Below are positions 32,858 through 43,546 of a DNA stretch of 64,000 bases, in pieces. The DNA comes from Asterias rubens. Taxonomy: Eukaryota > Echinodermata > Asteroidea > Forcipulatida > Asteriidae. The stretch is taken from positions 8,803,343 to 8,867,342 of the forward strand of contig NC_047063.1 in the NCBI RefSeq assembly GCF_902459465.1, given 5' to 3'. The translations under genes and the position numbers were made by a program. The notes beneath the pieces were generated by a model. That model saw nothing but the letters and a program-made list of their open reading frames with translations. It was not told where the DNA came from and ran no database searches. Each line of letters opens with the position of its first letter. The first letter of the stretch is position 1.

Positions 32858-33757
32858 ATGATGAAAGAGCAGGAAAAGAGAGTGTTCAGCTGCCCGGAAT
32901 GCCCAAATACGTTCCGGCACAGGACCAGCCTCACGAGACATAGACAGGTGGACCATGGCCCAGAGTTGTATGCTTGGTGCAAACGGTGCGACTTCAGAAG
33001 TGCAAGGAAAGACAACTTAAGAAGGCACTATCGCCAGCACCACAAGGAACACACACACGAGGTAGATATGGTGCCCCTGGAGACGGAGAGAGAACGGGTA
33101 CAGAGGCGACGCTTGGACGGGGAGGAGACGAAGGAAACAAGAAGAGTGACGGTGAGCAGGGGTTTGGAGAGTGCGGAAACGTGGGCGGAGGCACGGGATA
33201 CCATCAAGGAGAAGCAGGCCACCAACAAGCAACAACGGGGCGAGAAGCGTCCGCGGGGAAACACGGAGGAGCAGCAGACACCCAAGTGCAAGGTTGGTAA
33301 AGGCGACGGAGGTGCCACTGGAGGTCCTCTTGACCTATCGGTGCCTCGACCGGAGGTAGTTGTTGAGCTGTCTCTATCACCAGCCTCAGTGTCTCTGCTG
33401 GACGAGGACGTGCCAGCCCCGGTGCGTGAGCCACTTCGAGGAAAGCCCCGTGGGATGTTTGCGCTGGCCAGAGGTGAGGAGGAGGTGAAAGAGGAGAGCA
33501 GTGAAGATGAGGAGGGAGTACTGCCACCGGAGGAGCCAGCCGAGGCAAGGGCCGGGAACGACGAGAAAGAAGCAGAACACAGAGAGGACCTGCAACCAAT
33601 CCACGAGGTGCCTCTTGCAGAAGTCCTTCGAGGCAGAGTTAGCCGCGTGACTGAGGTGTCGACCACATCGGACTACCAAGAGGGTGTGAAGGTTCGCGAG
33701 TATCGGTTGCACAGAGTTTACGATGTACAGTTCAACCAGGACTTCCGTAGGGTGTAG
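32858..33757 (+). CDS. ORF3: two C2H2 zinc fingers plus CtBP-docking motif (299 aa)
   Basis: Occupies the position of an envelope gene but encodes an apparent nuclear DNA-binding protein. Finger 1: Cys12, Cys15, His28, His33 with Phe19 and Leu25 at the structural positions. Finger 2: Cys41, Cys44, His57, His61 with Phe46 and Leu54. After a basic stretch (Arg/Lys-rich, ~80-145, likely nuclear localisation) comes Pro-Leu-Asp-Leu-Ser at 157-161, an exact match to the PxDLS motif by which many repressors recruit CtBP. The rest is acidic and Pro/Glu/Ser-rich, probably disordered. No signal peptide or membrane segment, so it is not an Env. The frame is intact over 900 bp. The function as repressor is inference; it might also be a captured host zinc-finger gene. 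Confidence 0.85.
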   Translation: MMKEQEKRVFSCPECPNTFRHRTSLTRHRQVDHGPELYAWCKRCDFRSARKDNLRRHYRQHHKEHTHEVDMVPLETERERVQRRRLDGEETKETRRVTVSRGLESAETWAEARDTIKEKQATNKQQRGEKRPRGNTEEQQTPKCKVGKGDGGATGGPLDLSVPRPEVVVELSLSPASVSLLDEDVPAPVREPLRGKPRGMFALARGEEEVKEESSEDEEGVLPPEEPAEARAGNDEKEAEHREDLQPIHEVPLAEVLRGRVSRVTEVSTTSDYQEGVKVREYRLHRVYDVQFNQDFRRV

Positions 33758-33844
33758 AGACAGTCCATCAGAGGTGTTCGCGTAGGGCTCGTTAAGTCAC
33801 CAGCTCTTGCCATTCTTTCATAAACGTTTATCTCAGGTTTTTCC

Positions 33845-33917
33845 ATAAAGTTTTCTATAAAGTTTTCTATAAAGTTTTCTATAAAGTTTTCTATAAAGTG
33901 TTTATAAAGTTTTGTAG
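33845..33917 (+). repeat. 12-bp tandem repeat in the element's 3' region
   Basis: About six copies of ATAAAGTTTTCT between ORF3 and the 3' LTR; the last two have changed bases. An AATAAA follows at 33975. The repeat could affect RNA 3' processing but no function is evident. Confidence 0.85.
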
Positions 33918-34041
33918 AGAGGCGCATGTATAAAGAGGCGCCGGAGGAGTTGAGGACCCTGTTGAAGTAAGTTTAATAAAGTTATTGTTTTTCAGTAAGT
34001 TGCTTTGATTCTTAGGTCTTTATGAACGGGGGCGTTCATGC

Positions 34042-34055
34042 CAAGAAGGAGGCTT
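34042..34055 (+). promoter_or_regulatory. Polypurine tract region
   Basis: CCAAGAAGGAGGCTT ends directly before the 3' LTR. The AAGAAGGAGG core is a plausible plus-strand primer, though four non-purine/T bases separate it from the TG of the LTR. Confidence 0.5.
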
Positions 34056-34783
34056 TGTGACGCAACTTACCCACCACATGAGGGCGCACGACTAGCTGCG
34101 GGCTATAAAAGCCGTGAGCGCAACAGTCGGGTCTCTCAGTCAGCCCTCAGTTCCCACGTAGTTAGTTCGTAGTTGGTGTATTCAGCACGCGCAAGGAGGA
34201 TAATTAGGTAGGCACGGGCGGGGCAGACGGCGTGCTGCACGGTGGGTGAAGTCGGGCGGTGCGCTGGTCACCGGGTGTCAGGAGGCTACTGGAGGCGCGG
34301 CTACGGACTGCTGTAGGTAGCGCGACGGGACGGAGCCGGGGAGCGCGCGTCGATGCACCGGCCGCCTCTACAAGGGAGATCCGAGGACTCAGAGCCGTAG
34401 AGGGCGGGCATCTAGGGAGGCGCACTATCACGCAATTGAGGCGTACGGCACGACGGACACCCGGAGGCTAAGCCCAGCCAGGCATTACCCCACCGACAGC
34501 ATTGCCTCTCATTGATGAACAGGAGGCTATTGTGATTGTAGGGATTACACTAATAATTAGGGAGGTTATTCGACAGGGGTCCAGTTAATACAAGAATGAT
34601 TGCATAATAAATAGGTTGGAACAGTGATATATCTGTCTCTGTATTTTTATATTGTCTGTCCATTGTCTGTCCCAGAAGGCTGAGGCGCGGGTGAGTGCAG
34701 CTACGCGTATAGGCGGTATATTTCATCCAAAACGGACCTACCTTTCTCGACCGCTCGATTGGTAAGGGACCAGTTCCGCCACA
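34056..34783 (+). repeat. 3' LTR (728 bp)
   Basis: No difference from the 5' LTR was seen on reading both. It provides the AATAAA signal (34606) for the element's transcript. Followed by the second GAAC target copy. Confidence 0.97.
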
Positions 34784-34944
34784 GAACTATAGAATATCCG
34801 TGCACAAGAATCTGTGCAAGTTGATAAGCCCATCCCAGCGGTCCTGAATAGACCTGACCGCTGGGGCCGAGCGAATCTACACTATAGGTTAATGCCCTGC
34901 TAGTGGCTGGCACCTGGGAAAAGACCTCGCCTTAAGCTCTGTCC

Positions 34945-35198
34945 ATTATAATAACAAAAGTGGCTTCTTATATAGCGAACGTATCAGTCACTCAGTTAAA
35001 TAACGTTCAAGGCGCTTTAACATACAGTATTTTCCTGCAAGGTACATGTATGTGGGACTACGTTTAATTTGAGACGTACTCCTTCAACGCCCATCCAAAG
35101 GACAGACAACGTGGTCAAGTACCTTCTTTAAGGACACACCCTGCTTATCAGAAACCAGAGCTTGAGTCCGACCCTCTTAACCACTAGGCCACGACACA
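34945..35198 (-). mobile_element. tRNA-derived SINE, minus strand
   Basis: On the minus strand it begins GTGTCGTGGCCTAGTGG (A-box region, with GTTAAGAG following). The 3' end has AGCGCC...TATATAAGAAGCC followed by a TTATTATAAT tail. The B-box region is shortened. The tail again resembles the LINE 3' end at 13085. Confidence 0.7.
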
Positions 35199-35780
35199 GG
35201 CAGCTGATAACAGACCTCGCCTTCGGCTCTGTCCATAGTCATGTTACGCTCCTCTCAGCATTAACGTTAAGTTCTGTATTGGGCAAAGACAAAAGAATGA
35301 GTATGGTCTTATCACTTTGCCAAAATATATGAAAGTGGTTTATTTAACACAATAAACACAAAATAATAACAATATAAGTTAACCGATAACAAAGCACCAA
35401 AATAGTATAGCCAATACTGATAAACTATTGGAGCAACATAACTTTAAAACTCATGGCCAACTACAATGCTCTATTTACACTAAAGGAGAACCTTAACTTT
35501 ATAATCTTATGGCCACAACCACTGTAAGAACACACTCCAGTGCCCAGCTAATTATAGATAAGACTCCTGTTGCAATAAACAACACACTCTCCACTATAGG
35601 ACTTAACCCAAGTTTCTACCTCCACCCACAGTGGTATCTCCCAACTCTTGCATGTGATTTCTGCATGCTAGGCACATGCCTACAAACACACAAGAAAGCC
35701 CTTTGTTCTAGCTTACCTAATTTCTGTATACCCAACTACAGTGGCAATCTACCTACATACAAGCATATGGCTTTAGTAGT
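35199..35780. other. AT-rich spacer
   Basis: No gene, repeat or regulatory site I can support. A 119-codon plus frame starting at 35509 has no recognisable domain and runs into satellite B, so it is not called. Confidence 0.4.
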
Positions 35781-37135
35781 GTACAGTAGCACAGAGGGTT
35801 TGTGGTGGTTGAGATCTGGGGTTGACTACTCAGCCAGGTGGACAAGGGGAAAGGGAAACACACTTTAAGTTATGCCCCTCTGGGCAGTAGCACGGAGGGT
35901 GTGTGGTGGTGGAGATCTGGGGTTAACTGCTCAGCTCAGTGGACAAGGGGAAAGGGAAACACCACACAAGTTATGCCCCTCTGTGCAGTAGCATGGAAGG
36001 TGTGTGGTGGTTGAGATCTGGGGTTGACTACTCAGCTCAGTGGACAAGGGGAAAGGGAAACACAATATAAGTTATGCCCCTCTGCGCAGTAGCACGGAGG
36101 GTGCGTGGTGGTTGAGACCTGGGGTTGACTTCTCAGCTCAGTGGACAAGTGGAATTAGGGAAACACAATATAAGTAATATGCCCCTCTGGGCAGTAGCAC
36201 GGAGGGTGTGTGGTGGTGGAGATCTGGGGTTAACTGCTCAGCTCAGTGGACAAGGGAAAAGGGAAACACCATATAAGTTATGCCCCTCTGTGCAGTAGCA
36301 TGGAAGGTGTGTGGTGGTTGAGATCTGGGGTTGACTACTCAGCTCAGTGGACAAGGGGAAAGGGAAACACAATATAAGTTATGCCCCTCTGCGCAGTAGC
36401 ACGGAGGGTGCGTGGTGGTTGAGACCTGGGGTTGACTTCTCAGCTCAGTGGACAAGTGGAATTAGGGAAACACAATATAAGTAATATGCCCCTCTGTGCA
36501 GTAGCATGGGGGGTGCGTGGTGGTGGAAATCTAGGGTCAACTACTCAGCTCAGTGAACAAGGGGAATTAGGGAAACACATCATAAGTAATATGCCCCTCT
36601 GTGCAGTAGCATGGAGGGTGTGTGGTGGTGGAGATCTGGGGTTAACTACTCAGCTCAGTAGACAAGGGGAAAGGGAAACACCATATAAGTTATGCCCCTC
36701 TGTGCAGTAGCATGGAAGGTGTGTGGTGGTTGAGATCTGGGGTTGACTACTCAGCTCAGTGGACAAGGGGAAAGGGAAACACAATATAAGTTATGCCCCT
36801 CTGTGTAGTAGCATGGAGTGTGTGTGGTGGTGGAAATCTGGGGTTGCGACTACTCAGTTCAATGGACAAGGGGAAGGGAACACACTAAGTTATGCCCCTC
36901 TGTGCAGTAGCACGGAGAGTATGAGGTGGTGGAGATCTGGGGTCGACTACTCAGTTCAATGGACAAGGGGAAAGGGAAACACACTAAGTTTATGCCCCTC
37001 TGCGCAGTAGCACGGAGGGTGTGTGCGTGGTGGAGATCTGGGGTTGACTACTCAGTTCAATGGACAAGGGGAAAGGGAAACACCTTAAGTTATGCCCCTC
37101 TGGCAGTAGCACAGAGGGTGTATGGTGGTGGAGAC
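35781..37135. repeat. Satellite B, ~101-bp unit (about 13 copies)
   Basis: The unit runs TATGCCCCTCTGTGCAGTAG, a GGAGGGTGTGTGGTGG segment, TTGAGATCTGGGGTTGACTA, CTCAGCTCAGTGGACAAGGG and GAAAGGGAAACAC. The landmark TATGCCCCTC recurs at 35871, 35972 and 36073. Later units are slightly shorter and more varied. The same satellite occurs at 45835-46490 and 55128-55783. Confidence 0.95.
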
Positions 37136-37510
37136 ACGAGTATTGTAACTACACAAAATTATCTACTAATTGTTGCTCCCCAATCAAATTATCAATATGT
37201 GGTAATGAAAACAGACAAATACAATACAAAAATACAGTAGGGAGGGGGGTGGTGTCCTGAGATGGACTGGCCCTCTGTGGTAGGAGCGCCCCATCAATGC
37301 AGTCAACAATTATATATAAACATTGAGAATGGTTGTTTACATGAAACAAAGTATACCTCATAATAGTCAAGTGGAAGTCAATTAGGAGAACAACCAATTA
37401 ATAATATGCACAGTAGGGATGAACAATTTTGGAAATCACAAAATAATATAATAAATTGGGTTGAACAAGGAAAATTTCACCTGAGCCAGGTTTGATTTTA
37501 TGGAGGTGCT

Positions 37511-37904
37511 TAAAGACACTGGACACTATTGGTAGTTGTCAAATACTAGTCTTCTCACTTATCTTATCTTAACATTTAATAAAAATACCAAACTTGTGAA
37601 AATTTGAGCTCAATCGGTCGTCGAAGTTGCGAGATATTAATGAAAGAAAAAAACACCCTTGTCGCACCATGATCACACAATGTTTGTGCTTTCAGATGCT
37701 TGATTTCGAGACCTCAAATTATAAATCTAAGGTCTCTAAATCAAATTCATGGAAAATTACTTCTTTCTCGAAAACTACGTCACTTCAGAGGGACCTGTTT
37801 CTCACTGTGTTTTAAACTATCAACCTCTCCCCATTACTCGTAATCAAGAAAGGTTTATGATAATAACTATTTTGAGTATTTACAAATAGTGTCCACTGCC
37901 TTTA
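37511..37904. mobile_element. MITE family 1, complete copy
   Basis: 394 bp between TAAAGACACTGGACACTATT and the inverse closing CACTGCCTTTA, with the internal GAGACCTCA palindrome. TTAA at both ends. The neighbouring 37136-37510 and 37905-38237 are AT-rich without a supported gene; about 37930-37975 has a CTGCTAAGCA motif reminiscent of MITE 3. Confidence 0.85.
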
Positions 37905-38237
37905 AGCAGAAAAGTATTCCTTAAAAAAAGTTTCTGCTAAGCAAAAATTAGCAGGATATTTGACACAAACTGTGCGGGCTCAATAAAATGTTGATTTAAA
38001 GATAAGTTCTAAGGAAATCTGGCATGAACAAATCCATGTTTTACTGTCTGCTATTTATAAACTTTTTCACAAGCAAAACAAAAAAATTAAGTTTACTAAT
38101 TTTCCACTGATATATTTTTAGAAAACACGGCTTCAACCAAGACGTGCATCAAAACTTTGACCGTGATTTCAGCCCAAATGGCCATAACACAGCTTGCATG
38201 GCTCCCTAGCTAACACGGTGACCAATTACCATCAGTA

Positions 38238-38913
38238 CCAGCTTATATTGAACACATCTACATTGTACACATTCAACCCTCCTACTGTCTGACAAGCCAT
38301 ATCATCTGTGTGGTTTTGAATGATAGACAATCTAAATGGGCTTGTTGAACGCAGCTTCATAGTACACAGTCAACCCTCCTACTCTCTGACCAGTCATATT
38401 ATCAGTGTGGTTTTACCAGCTTATTGAATACATCTACATTGTACACATTCAACCCTCCTACTGTCTGACCAGTCATATCATCAGTGTGGTTTTTAATGTC
38501 GATAGACAACCTAAACTGGCTTGTTGAACGCATCTTCGTAGTACACAGTCAACCCTCTTACTCTCTGACCAGTCATATCATCAGTGTGGTTTTACCAGCT
38601 TATTGAATACATCTACATTGTACACATTCAACCCTCCTACTGTCTGACCAGTCATATCATCAGTGTGGTTTTACCAGCTTATTAAATACATCTACATTGT
38701 ACACATTCAACCCTCCTACTGTCTGACCAGTCGTATCATCAGTGTGGTTTTGAATGATAGCCAATCTAAACTGGCTTGTTGAACGCATCTTCATAGTACA
38801 GTCAACCCTCCTACTCTCTGACCAGTCGTATCATCGGTGTGGTTTTGAATGATAGACAATCTAAACTGGCTTGTTGAACGCAGCTTCATAGTACACAGTC
38901 AACCCTCCTACTC
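38238..38913. repeat. Satellite A, ~175-bp two-monomer unit
   Basis: Monomer one contains CAGTCAACCCTCCTACTCTC and continues to TTACCAGCTTATTGAATACA; monomer two contains CATTCAACCCTCCTACTGTC and continues to GATAGACAATCTAAACTGGC. Both share CTGACCAGTCATATCATCAG. The monomers are about 79 and 97 bp. The array is split by the LINE at 38914-40384. Confidence 0.92.
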
Positions 38914-40256
38914 CTACTGCCTTTCCAGTTATAGACCTGTCTCTAATTTGAGTTTTATTGGAAAGTTAATTGAGAAGGTTGCTTGTCGTAGACTCACAGT
39001 TTACATGAACGAAAACAACTTGTGGGATCCTAATCAGTCTGCATATAGACCATTTCAAAGTACTGAGAGTGCACTTATTAAAGTCAAAAATGATATTTTA
39101 TCTGCCATGGATAAAGGTCAGGTAGTTTTACTTTTGTCATTAGATTTGTCAGCAGCTTTTGACACAACTGATCGTCATATTTTGATTTCTCGTTTGTCAA
39201 CCAGGCTAGGTATAGAGGGTGTAGCCCTGAGTTGGTTTACGTCATACTTGGATGATTGGTCTGCATGCGTTGAGATCAAAGGGAAACATTCGGTAGTGGC
39301 TACCAACACAGTCGGTCTACCTCAGGGTTCTGTATTTGGACCAATTGGTTATACTATATACACGTTACCTGTCTCAGATATTGCTAGACATCATAAGGTT
39401 TCATATCACACTTATGCAGATGATACACAGTTGTATTTTTCATTTGATCCTAAGCAACCAAATAGCCTAGATACAGCATTGCAAACCCTTTCAGCGTGTG
39501 TTATGGATATAAGTAGTTGGATGGGAAAGAACAAACTTAAACTTAATGAGCAAAAGACAGAATTTTTGGTAATTGGCTCTAAACACAACTTGCGCAACAT
39601 GAACAATGTAATTTTTACATTTGGAACCACTCAGATTGCACCATCAACATCAATCAAGAACCTTGGTGTATATTTTGATTGCAATATGTCTATGTCTTAC
39701 CAAATAAACCACCTTTGCAAGCCTGTTCGATTTCAGTTAAAAAATGTGTCACAGATACGGAAGTATGTATCTGAAGAGTCATCATGTGATTCGCAGCCAT
39801 GTTCTTTCCCGGTTAGACTATTGTAACGGGTTGCTTACAGAAGTCCCACAGGTGCATATTAAGAGACTTCAAAGTTTGCAGAACTGGGCTGCTCGTGTTA
39901 TCTTTAGGTTAGATCGCCGTCATGATGCCATGCCTCTTCTAAGATCGCTTCATTGGTTACCAATTAAACAGAGGATTGTATTTAAGATTCTTTTATGCGT
40001 TTACAAATTCTTTCACAATCAGGCACCAGTGTATTTTAATGAATGTATTCAGTTGTATCGACCTTTGCGTACAAATCTTCGCTCCAATGCAGATCCATTT
40101 CGCCTTACTTTTCCCGTGACTCACAGTAAGGCGGGAGATCGAACATTCACTGTTTCAGCAGCTAAAGAGTGGAATGAACTTCCCTCCTATATTAAATCTG
40201 CTGAAACAGTGAATGTGTTTAAGAAGATTCTTAAAACCTACCTCTTTCCTAATTGA
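38914..40256 (+). pseudogene. Reverse transcriptase ORF fragment of the LINE, frameshifted
   Basis: Encodes the RT part of the LINE protein. Visible: Tyr-Arg-Pro-Val-Ser-Asn at the start, catalytic Asp in Leu-Asp-Leu-Ser-Ala-Ala-Phe-Asp, Leu-Pro-Gln-Gly-Ser, and Tyr-Ala-Asp-Asp at the active site. The C-terminal half has Leu-Asp-Tyr-Cys-Asn, Leu-His-Trp-Leu-Pro and Trp-Asn-Glu-Leu-Pro, a combination typical of CR1/L2-like elements. A single-base indel near 39780-39785 shifts the frame; coding then continues to TGA at 40254-40256. No endonuclease domain: 5'-truncated and inactive. Confidence 0.88.
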
Positions 40257-40384
40257 ATTTGTTTTTTGTTTTTATTGTTGTTTGTTTGTATAATGTTTAA
40301 TTTATTGCTCTTTGTAAACGCTGTGATATGGTTTTACCATGAATAGCGTACCTAAATGCTTAATAATAATAATAATAATAATAA
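38914..40384 (+). mobile_element. 5'-truncated CR1/L2-type LINE in satellite A
   Basis: A retrotransposon copy inserted within a satellite A unit, with TACTC duplicated on both sides (38909-38913 and 40385-40389). It begins within the RT coding region and ends in a TAATAATAAT tail. Removing it restores a normal satellite unit, so the insertion is younger than the array. Confidence 0.85.
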
Positions 40385-42106
40385 TACTCTCTGACCAGTC
40401 ATATTATCAGTGTGGTTTTACCAGCTTATTGAATACATCTACATTGTACACATTCAACCCTTCTACTGTCTGACCAGTCATATCATCGGTGGAGTGTTGA
40501 ATGTCGATAGACAACCTAAACTGGCTTGTTGAACGCATCTTCGTAGTGCACAGTCAACCCTCCTACTCTCTGACCAGTCATATCATCAGTGTGGTTTTAC
40601 CAGCTTATTGAATACATCTACATTGTACACATTCAACCCTCCTACTGTCTGACCAGTAATATCATCAGTGTGGTTTTGAATGATAGCCAATCTAAACTGG
40701 CTTGTTGACACATCTTCATAGTACAGTCAACCCTCCTACTCTCTGACCAGTCGTATCATCGGTGTGGTTTTGAATGATAGACAATCTAAACTGGCTTGTT
40801 GAACGCAGCTTCATAGTACACAGTCAACCCTCCTACTCTCTGACCAGTCATATTATCAGTGTGGTTTTACCAGCTTATTGAATACATCTACATTGTGACA
40901 CATTCAACCCTTCTACTGTCTGACCAGTCATATCATCGGTGGAGTTTTGAATGTCGATAGACAACCTAAACTGGCTTGTTGAACGCATCTTCGTAGTGCA
41001 CAGTCAACCCTCCTACTCTCTGACCAGTCATATCATCAGTGTGGTTTTACCAGCTTATTGAATACATCTACATTGTACACATTCAACCCTCCTACTTACT
41101 GACCAGTAATATCATCAGTGTGGTTTTGAATAATAGCCAATCTAAACTGGCTTGTTGACACATCTTCATAGTACAGTCAACCCTCCTACTCTCTGACCAG
41201 TCGTATCATCGGTGTGGTTTTGAATGATAGACAATCTAAACTGGCTTGTTGAATGCAGCTTCATAGTACACAGTCAACCCTCCTACTCTCTGACCAGTCA
41301 TATCATCAGTGTGGTTTTGAATGATAGCCAATCTAAACTGGCTTGTTGAACGCATCTTCATAGTACAGTCAACCCTCCTACTCTCTGACCAGTCGTATCA
41401 GCAGTGTGGTTTTACCAGCTTATTGAATACATCTACATTGTACACATTCAACCCTCCTACTGTCTGACCAGTCATATCATCAGTGTGGTTTTACCAGATT
41501 ATTGAATACATCTACATTGTACACATTCAACCCTCCTACTGTCTGACCAGTCATATCATCAGTGTGGTTTTACCAGCTTATTGAATACATCTACACATTC
41601 AACCCTCCTACTGTCTGACCAGTCATATCATCAGTGTGGTTTTGAATGATAGACAATCTAAACTGGCTTGTTGAACGCAGCTTCATAGTACACAGTCAAC
41701 CCTCCTACTCTCTGACCAGTCATATTATCAGTGTGGTTTTACCAGCTTATTGAATACATCTACATTGTACACATTCAACCCTTCTACTGTCTGACCAGTC
41801 ATATCATCAGTGTGGTTTTGAATGATAGACAATCTAAACTGGCTTGTTGAACGCATCTTCATAGTACACAGTCAACCCTCCTACTCTCTGACCAGTCATA
41901 TCATCAGTGTGGGTTTACCAGCTTATTGAACACATCTACATTGTGCACATTCAACCATCCTACTGTCTGACCAGTCAATCATATCATCGGTGTTGTTTCG
42001 AATGATAGCCAATTTAAACTGGCTTGTTGGATGCATTATCTAAAGAGTACACAGTCAACCCTCCTACTGTCTGATCAGTCAATATCCTTAGCAACCTTAT
42101 GTCAAA
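40385..42106. repeat. Satellite A, continued
   Basis: Same two-monomer array as 38238-38913, resuming after the LINE. About ten units, with local higher-order repetition (the block at 40385-40760 recurs at about 40830-41210). It ends at the CTGATCAGTCAATATCCTTA segment that also terminates the arrays at 48025 and 57124. Confidence 0.92.
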
Positions 42107-42305
42107 GAAAAGAGAAACCAACCCACAACTCTACTCGCATGTGATGGCTCTGCAAAAATTAGTCACACGGGGGACAATTCACTTATTGGGTTTCATACAT
42201 AGCTGAAAAGAGCATACAACAGGCTGCATGATGTTTGGTTTAAAAATTATGACCTTTTGAAAAATAGACCATGTCACAACCTGAAAATAACCCATACTAT
42301 GGTGA

Positions 42306-42680
42306 AATGCAGTGGACACTATTGGTAATTACTCAAAATAATTATCAGCATAAAATCTTACTTGGTAACGAGCAATGGGGAAAAGTTCAGACTACAAAAC
42401 ATTGTGAGAAACGGCTCCCTCTGAAGTTACAGTTTTCGAGAAAGAAGTAATTTTCCACCAATTTGATTTCGAGACCTCAAGTTTAGAATTTGAGGTCTCG
42501 AAATCAAGCATCTGAAAGCAGACAACTTCGTGTGGCAAGGGTGTTTCATAGTTTCTTTCATAGTTATCTCGCAACTCCGATGACAAATCAAGCTCAAATT
42601 TTCACAGGTTTGTTATTTTATGTATATGTTGAGATCCCAAGTGGGAAGACTGGTCTTTGACAATTACCAATAGTGTCTAT
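42306..42680. mobile_element. MITE family 1, end-degraded copy
   Basis: GCAGTGGACACTATTGGTAA at the left and CAATTACCAATAGTGTC at the right; the outermost TTAA/AAGG bases are lost at both ends. It has the internal GAGACCTCAAG/TTGAGGTCTCG palindrome. Confidence 0.8.
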
Positions 42681-42699
42681 ATATATTGATGTCTAAGGG

Positions 42700-42913
42700 A
42701 TGAATCAGAAAATGTGAAATATATAGTCCCTAAAGAAGCACAAAACCACATAATATTTTGTTCACCCTCCCTCCCATCACTCAACAGCCCTGTACTGGAT
42801 AGTGGGTTGTGAGACAAGTGACTCATTGTAGAGCCTGTCACATATGGCCTTGGCCAGGAATCAAACCAGAGGCACAGTGGTGAGAGGCTAAGCACTTTAG
42901 CCACCTATGGCAC
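42700..42913 (-). mobile_element. tRNA-derived SINE of a second type, minus strand
   Basis: On the minus strand: GGTGGCTAAAGTGC (A-box region, near 42903) and GGTTTGATTCC (B-box, 42867-42857), with a spacing normal for tRNA promoters. The body runs to about 42700. The head differs from the GGCCGAG-type SINEs elsewhere in the window. Confidence 0.6.
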
Positions 42914-43009
42914 CCTACTGGAAACTGGCTGAGCTAATTGTGACAAGAGCTCTTTACACCGAGCAACCTATGGCACCCTAATGATGAATGGTCAACTTTA
43001 GGCTTACCT

Positions 43010-43192
43010 CAGTCTGACATTGTTTCATTTCCACAGACAGCAAGGCGATTGACATGGGTGTGGATGTTACCCTTGAGTGCTGTTCCATTCCTCTTGAAGG
43101 CCACAAGGGCGTCTTCTACCACCTCTCCTTACACTGCCTCTCTATCCCCGCTAAGCATCAACTCTTCAAAGTCAACTGGTGCCCCAGCTTGT
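43010..43192 (-). pseudogene. IDH3-gamma-like exon with an in-frame stop
   Basis: NAD-dependent isocitrate dehydrogenase is a mitochondrial TCA-cycle enzyme; its gamma subunit is regulatory. On the minus strand, after an acceptor (CTATCCACAG), the frame reads Ala-Pro-Val-Asp-Phe-Glu-Glu, then Ala-Leu-Val-Ala-Phe-Lys-Arg-Asn-Gly-Thr, then Ala-Leu-Lys-Gly-Asn-Ile. This is the order and spacing of the IDH3G N-terminal region (Pro-Val-Asp-Phe-Glu-Glu ... Ala-Leu-Lys-Gly-Asn-Ile). A TAA at 43131-43129 interrupts it in the same frame. A donor-like GGTAAC follows Lys-Gly at 43070. No other IDH3 exon was found nearby, so I call a fragment pseudogene; recall of the family is from general knowledge. 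Confidence 0.7.
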
Positions 43193-43546
43193 CTGTGGAT
43201 AGATTAGATTCATCCAAAAGGAGGTGAAACAATACAGTAATAATGAACTGTTATACCGGTACTTGCCATCTACTCAACATCTATGCTCTGTACTCCCCAT
43301 CACATGGCCAGCCACAAACAAGGTCGTCAGCGCCTGCTTTACCCCGAGTACATCTTAAGGTATAGTCTCCCTGGATTTTTTGCTCTCCCTGCTTGAGATT
43401 CGGAGAATACAACAAGACAGGAGAGAATGGGGAAAGCTTCTGTCCACCTGCTGTGCAGCCGACTGATGTTGACTGGTACTTGATCTTGGGTTCTGCCAGT
43501 TACTTTTGAAATTGTGTACCTTCGGTGCCAGGCTTCCAGAAGTGGA
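43193..43546. other. Spacer upstream of the pseudoexon
   Basis: Frames of 76-83 codons on the minus strand here have no recognisable domain. The expected preceding IDH3 exon was looked for and not found. Confidence 0.35.

Larger units (their letters stand above)
26593..34783 (+). mobile_element. Intact Ty3/gypsy LTR retrotransposon with a third ORF
   Basis: The element is 8191 bp: 728-bp LTRs, PBS, gag, pol, an extra ORF, purine tract and 3' LTR. A 4-bp target duplication, GAAC, flanks it (26589-26592 and 34784-34787). All three ORFs are open and the LTRs appear identical by eye, so the insertion looks recent and possibly active. It lies in an intron of the minus-strand host gene, opposite to that gene's direction, 171 bp from the exon at 26111-26421. 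It is distinctly more GC-rich than the host DNA. The order protease-RT-RNase H-integrase defines Ty3/gypsy; the lineage within it is not assigned. Confidence 0.97.

Noticed and set aside
32994-33712. Long minus-strand frames opposite ORF3
   Set aside because: Shadows caused by the GC-rich, Glu/Arg-rich coding of ORF3; ORF3 has zinc fingers and the correct strand.
36432-37260. Several 66-104-codon plus frames
   Set aside because: Translations of satellite B in different frames.
43038-43229. Plus-strand exon after TTTCATTTCCACAG
   Set aside because: The minus strand of the same DNA matches IDH3-gamma in order and spacing, so the plus frame is a shadow.
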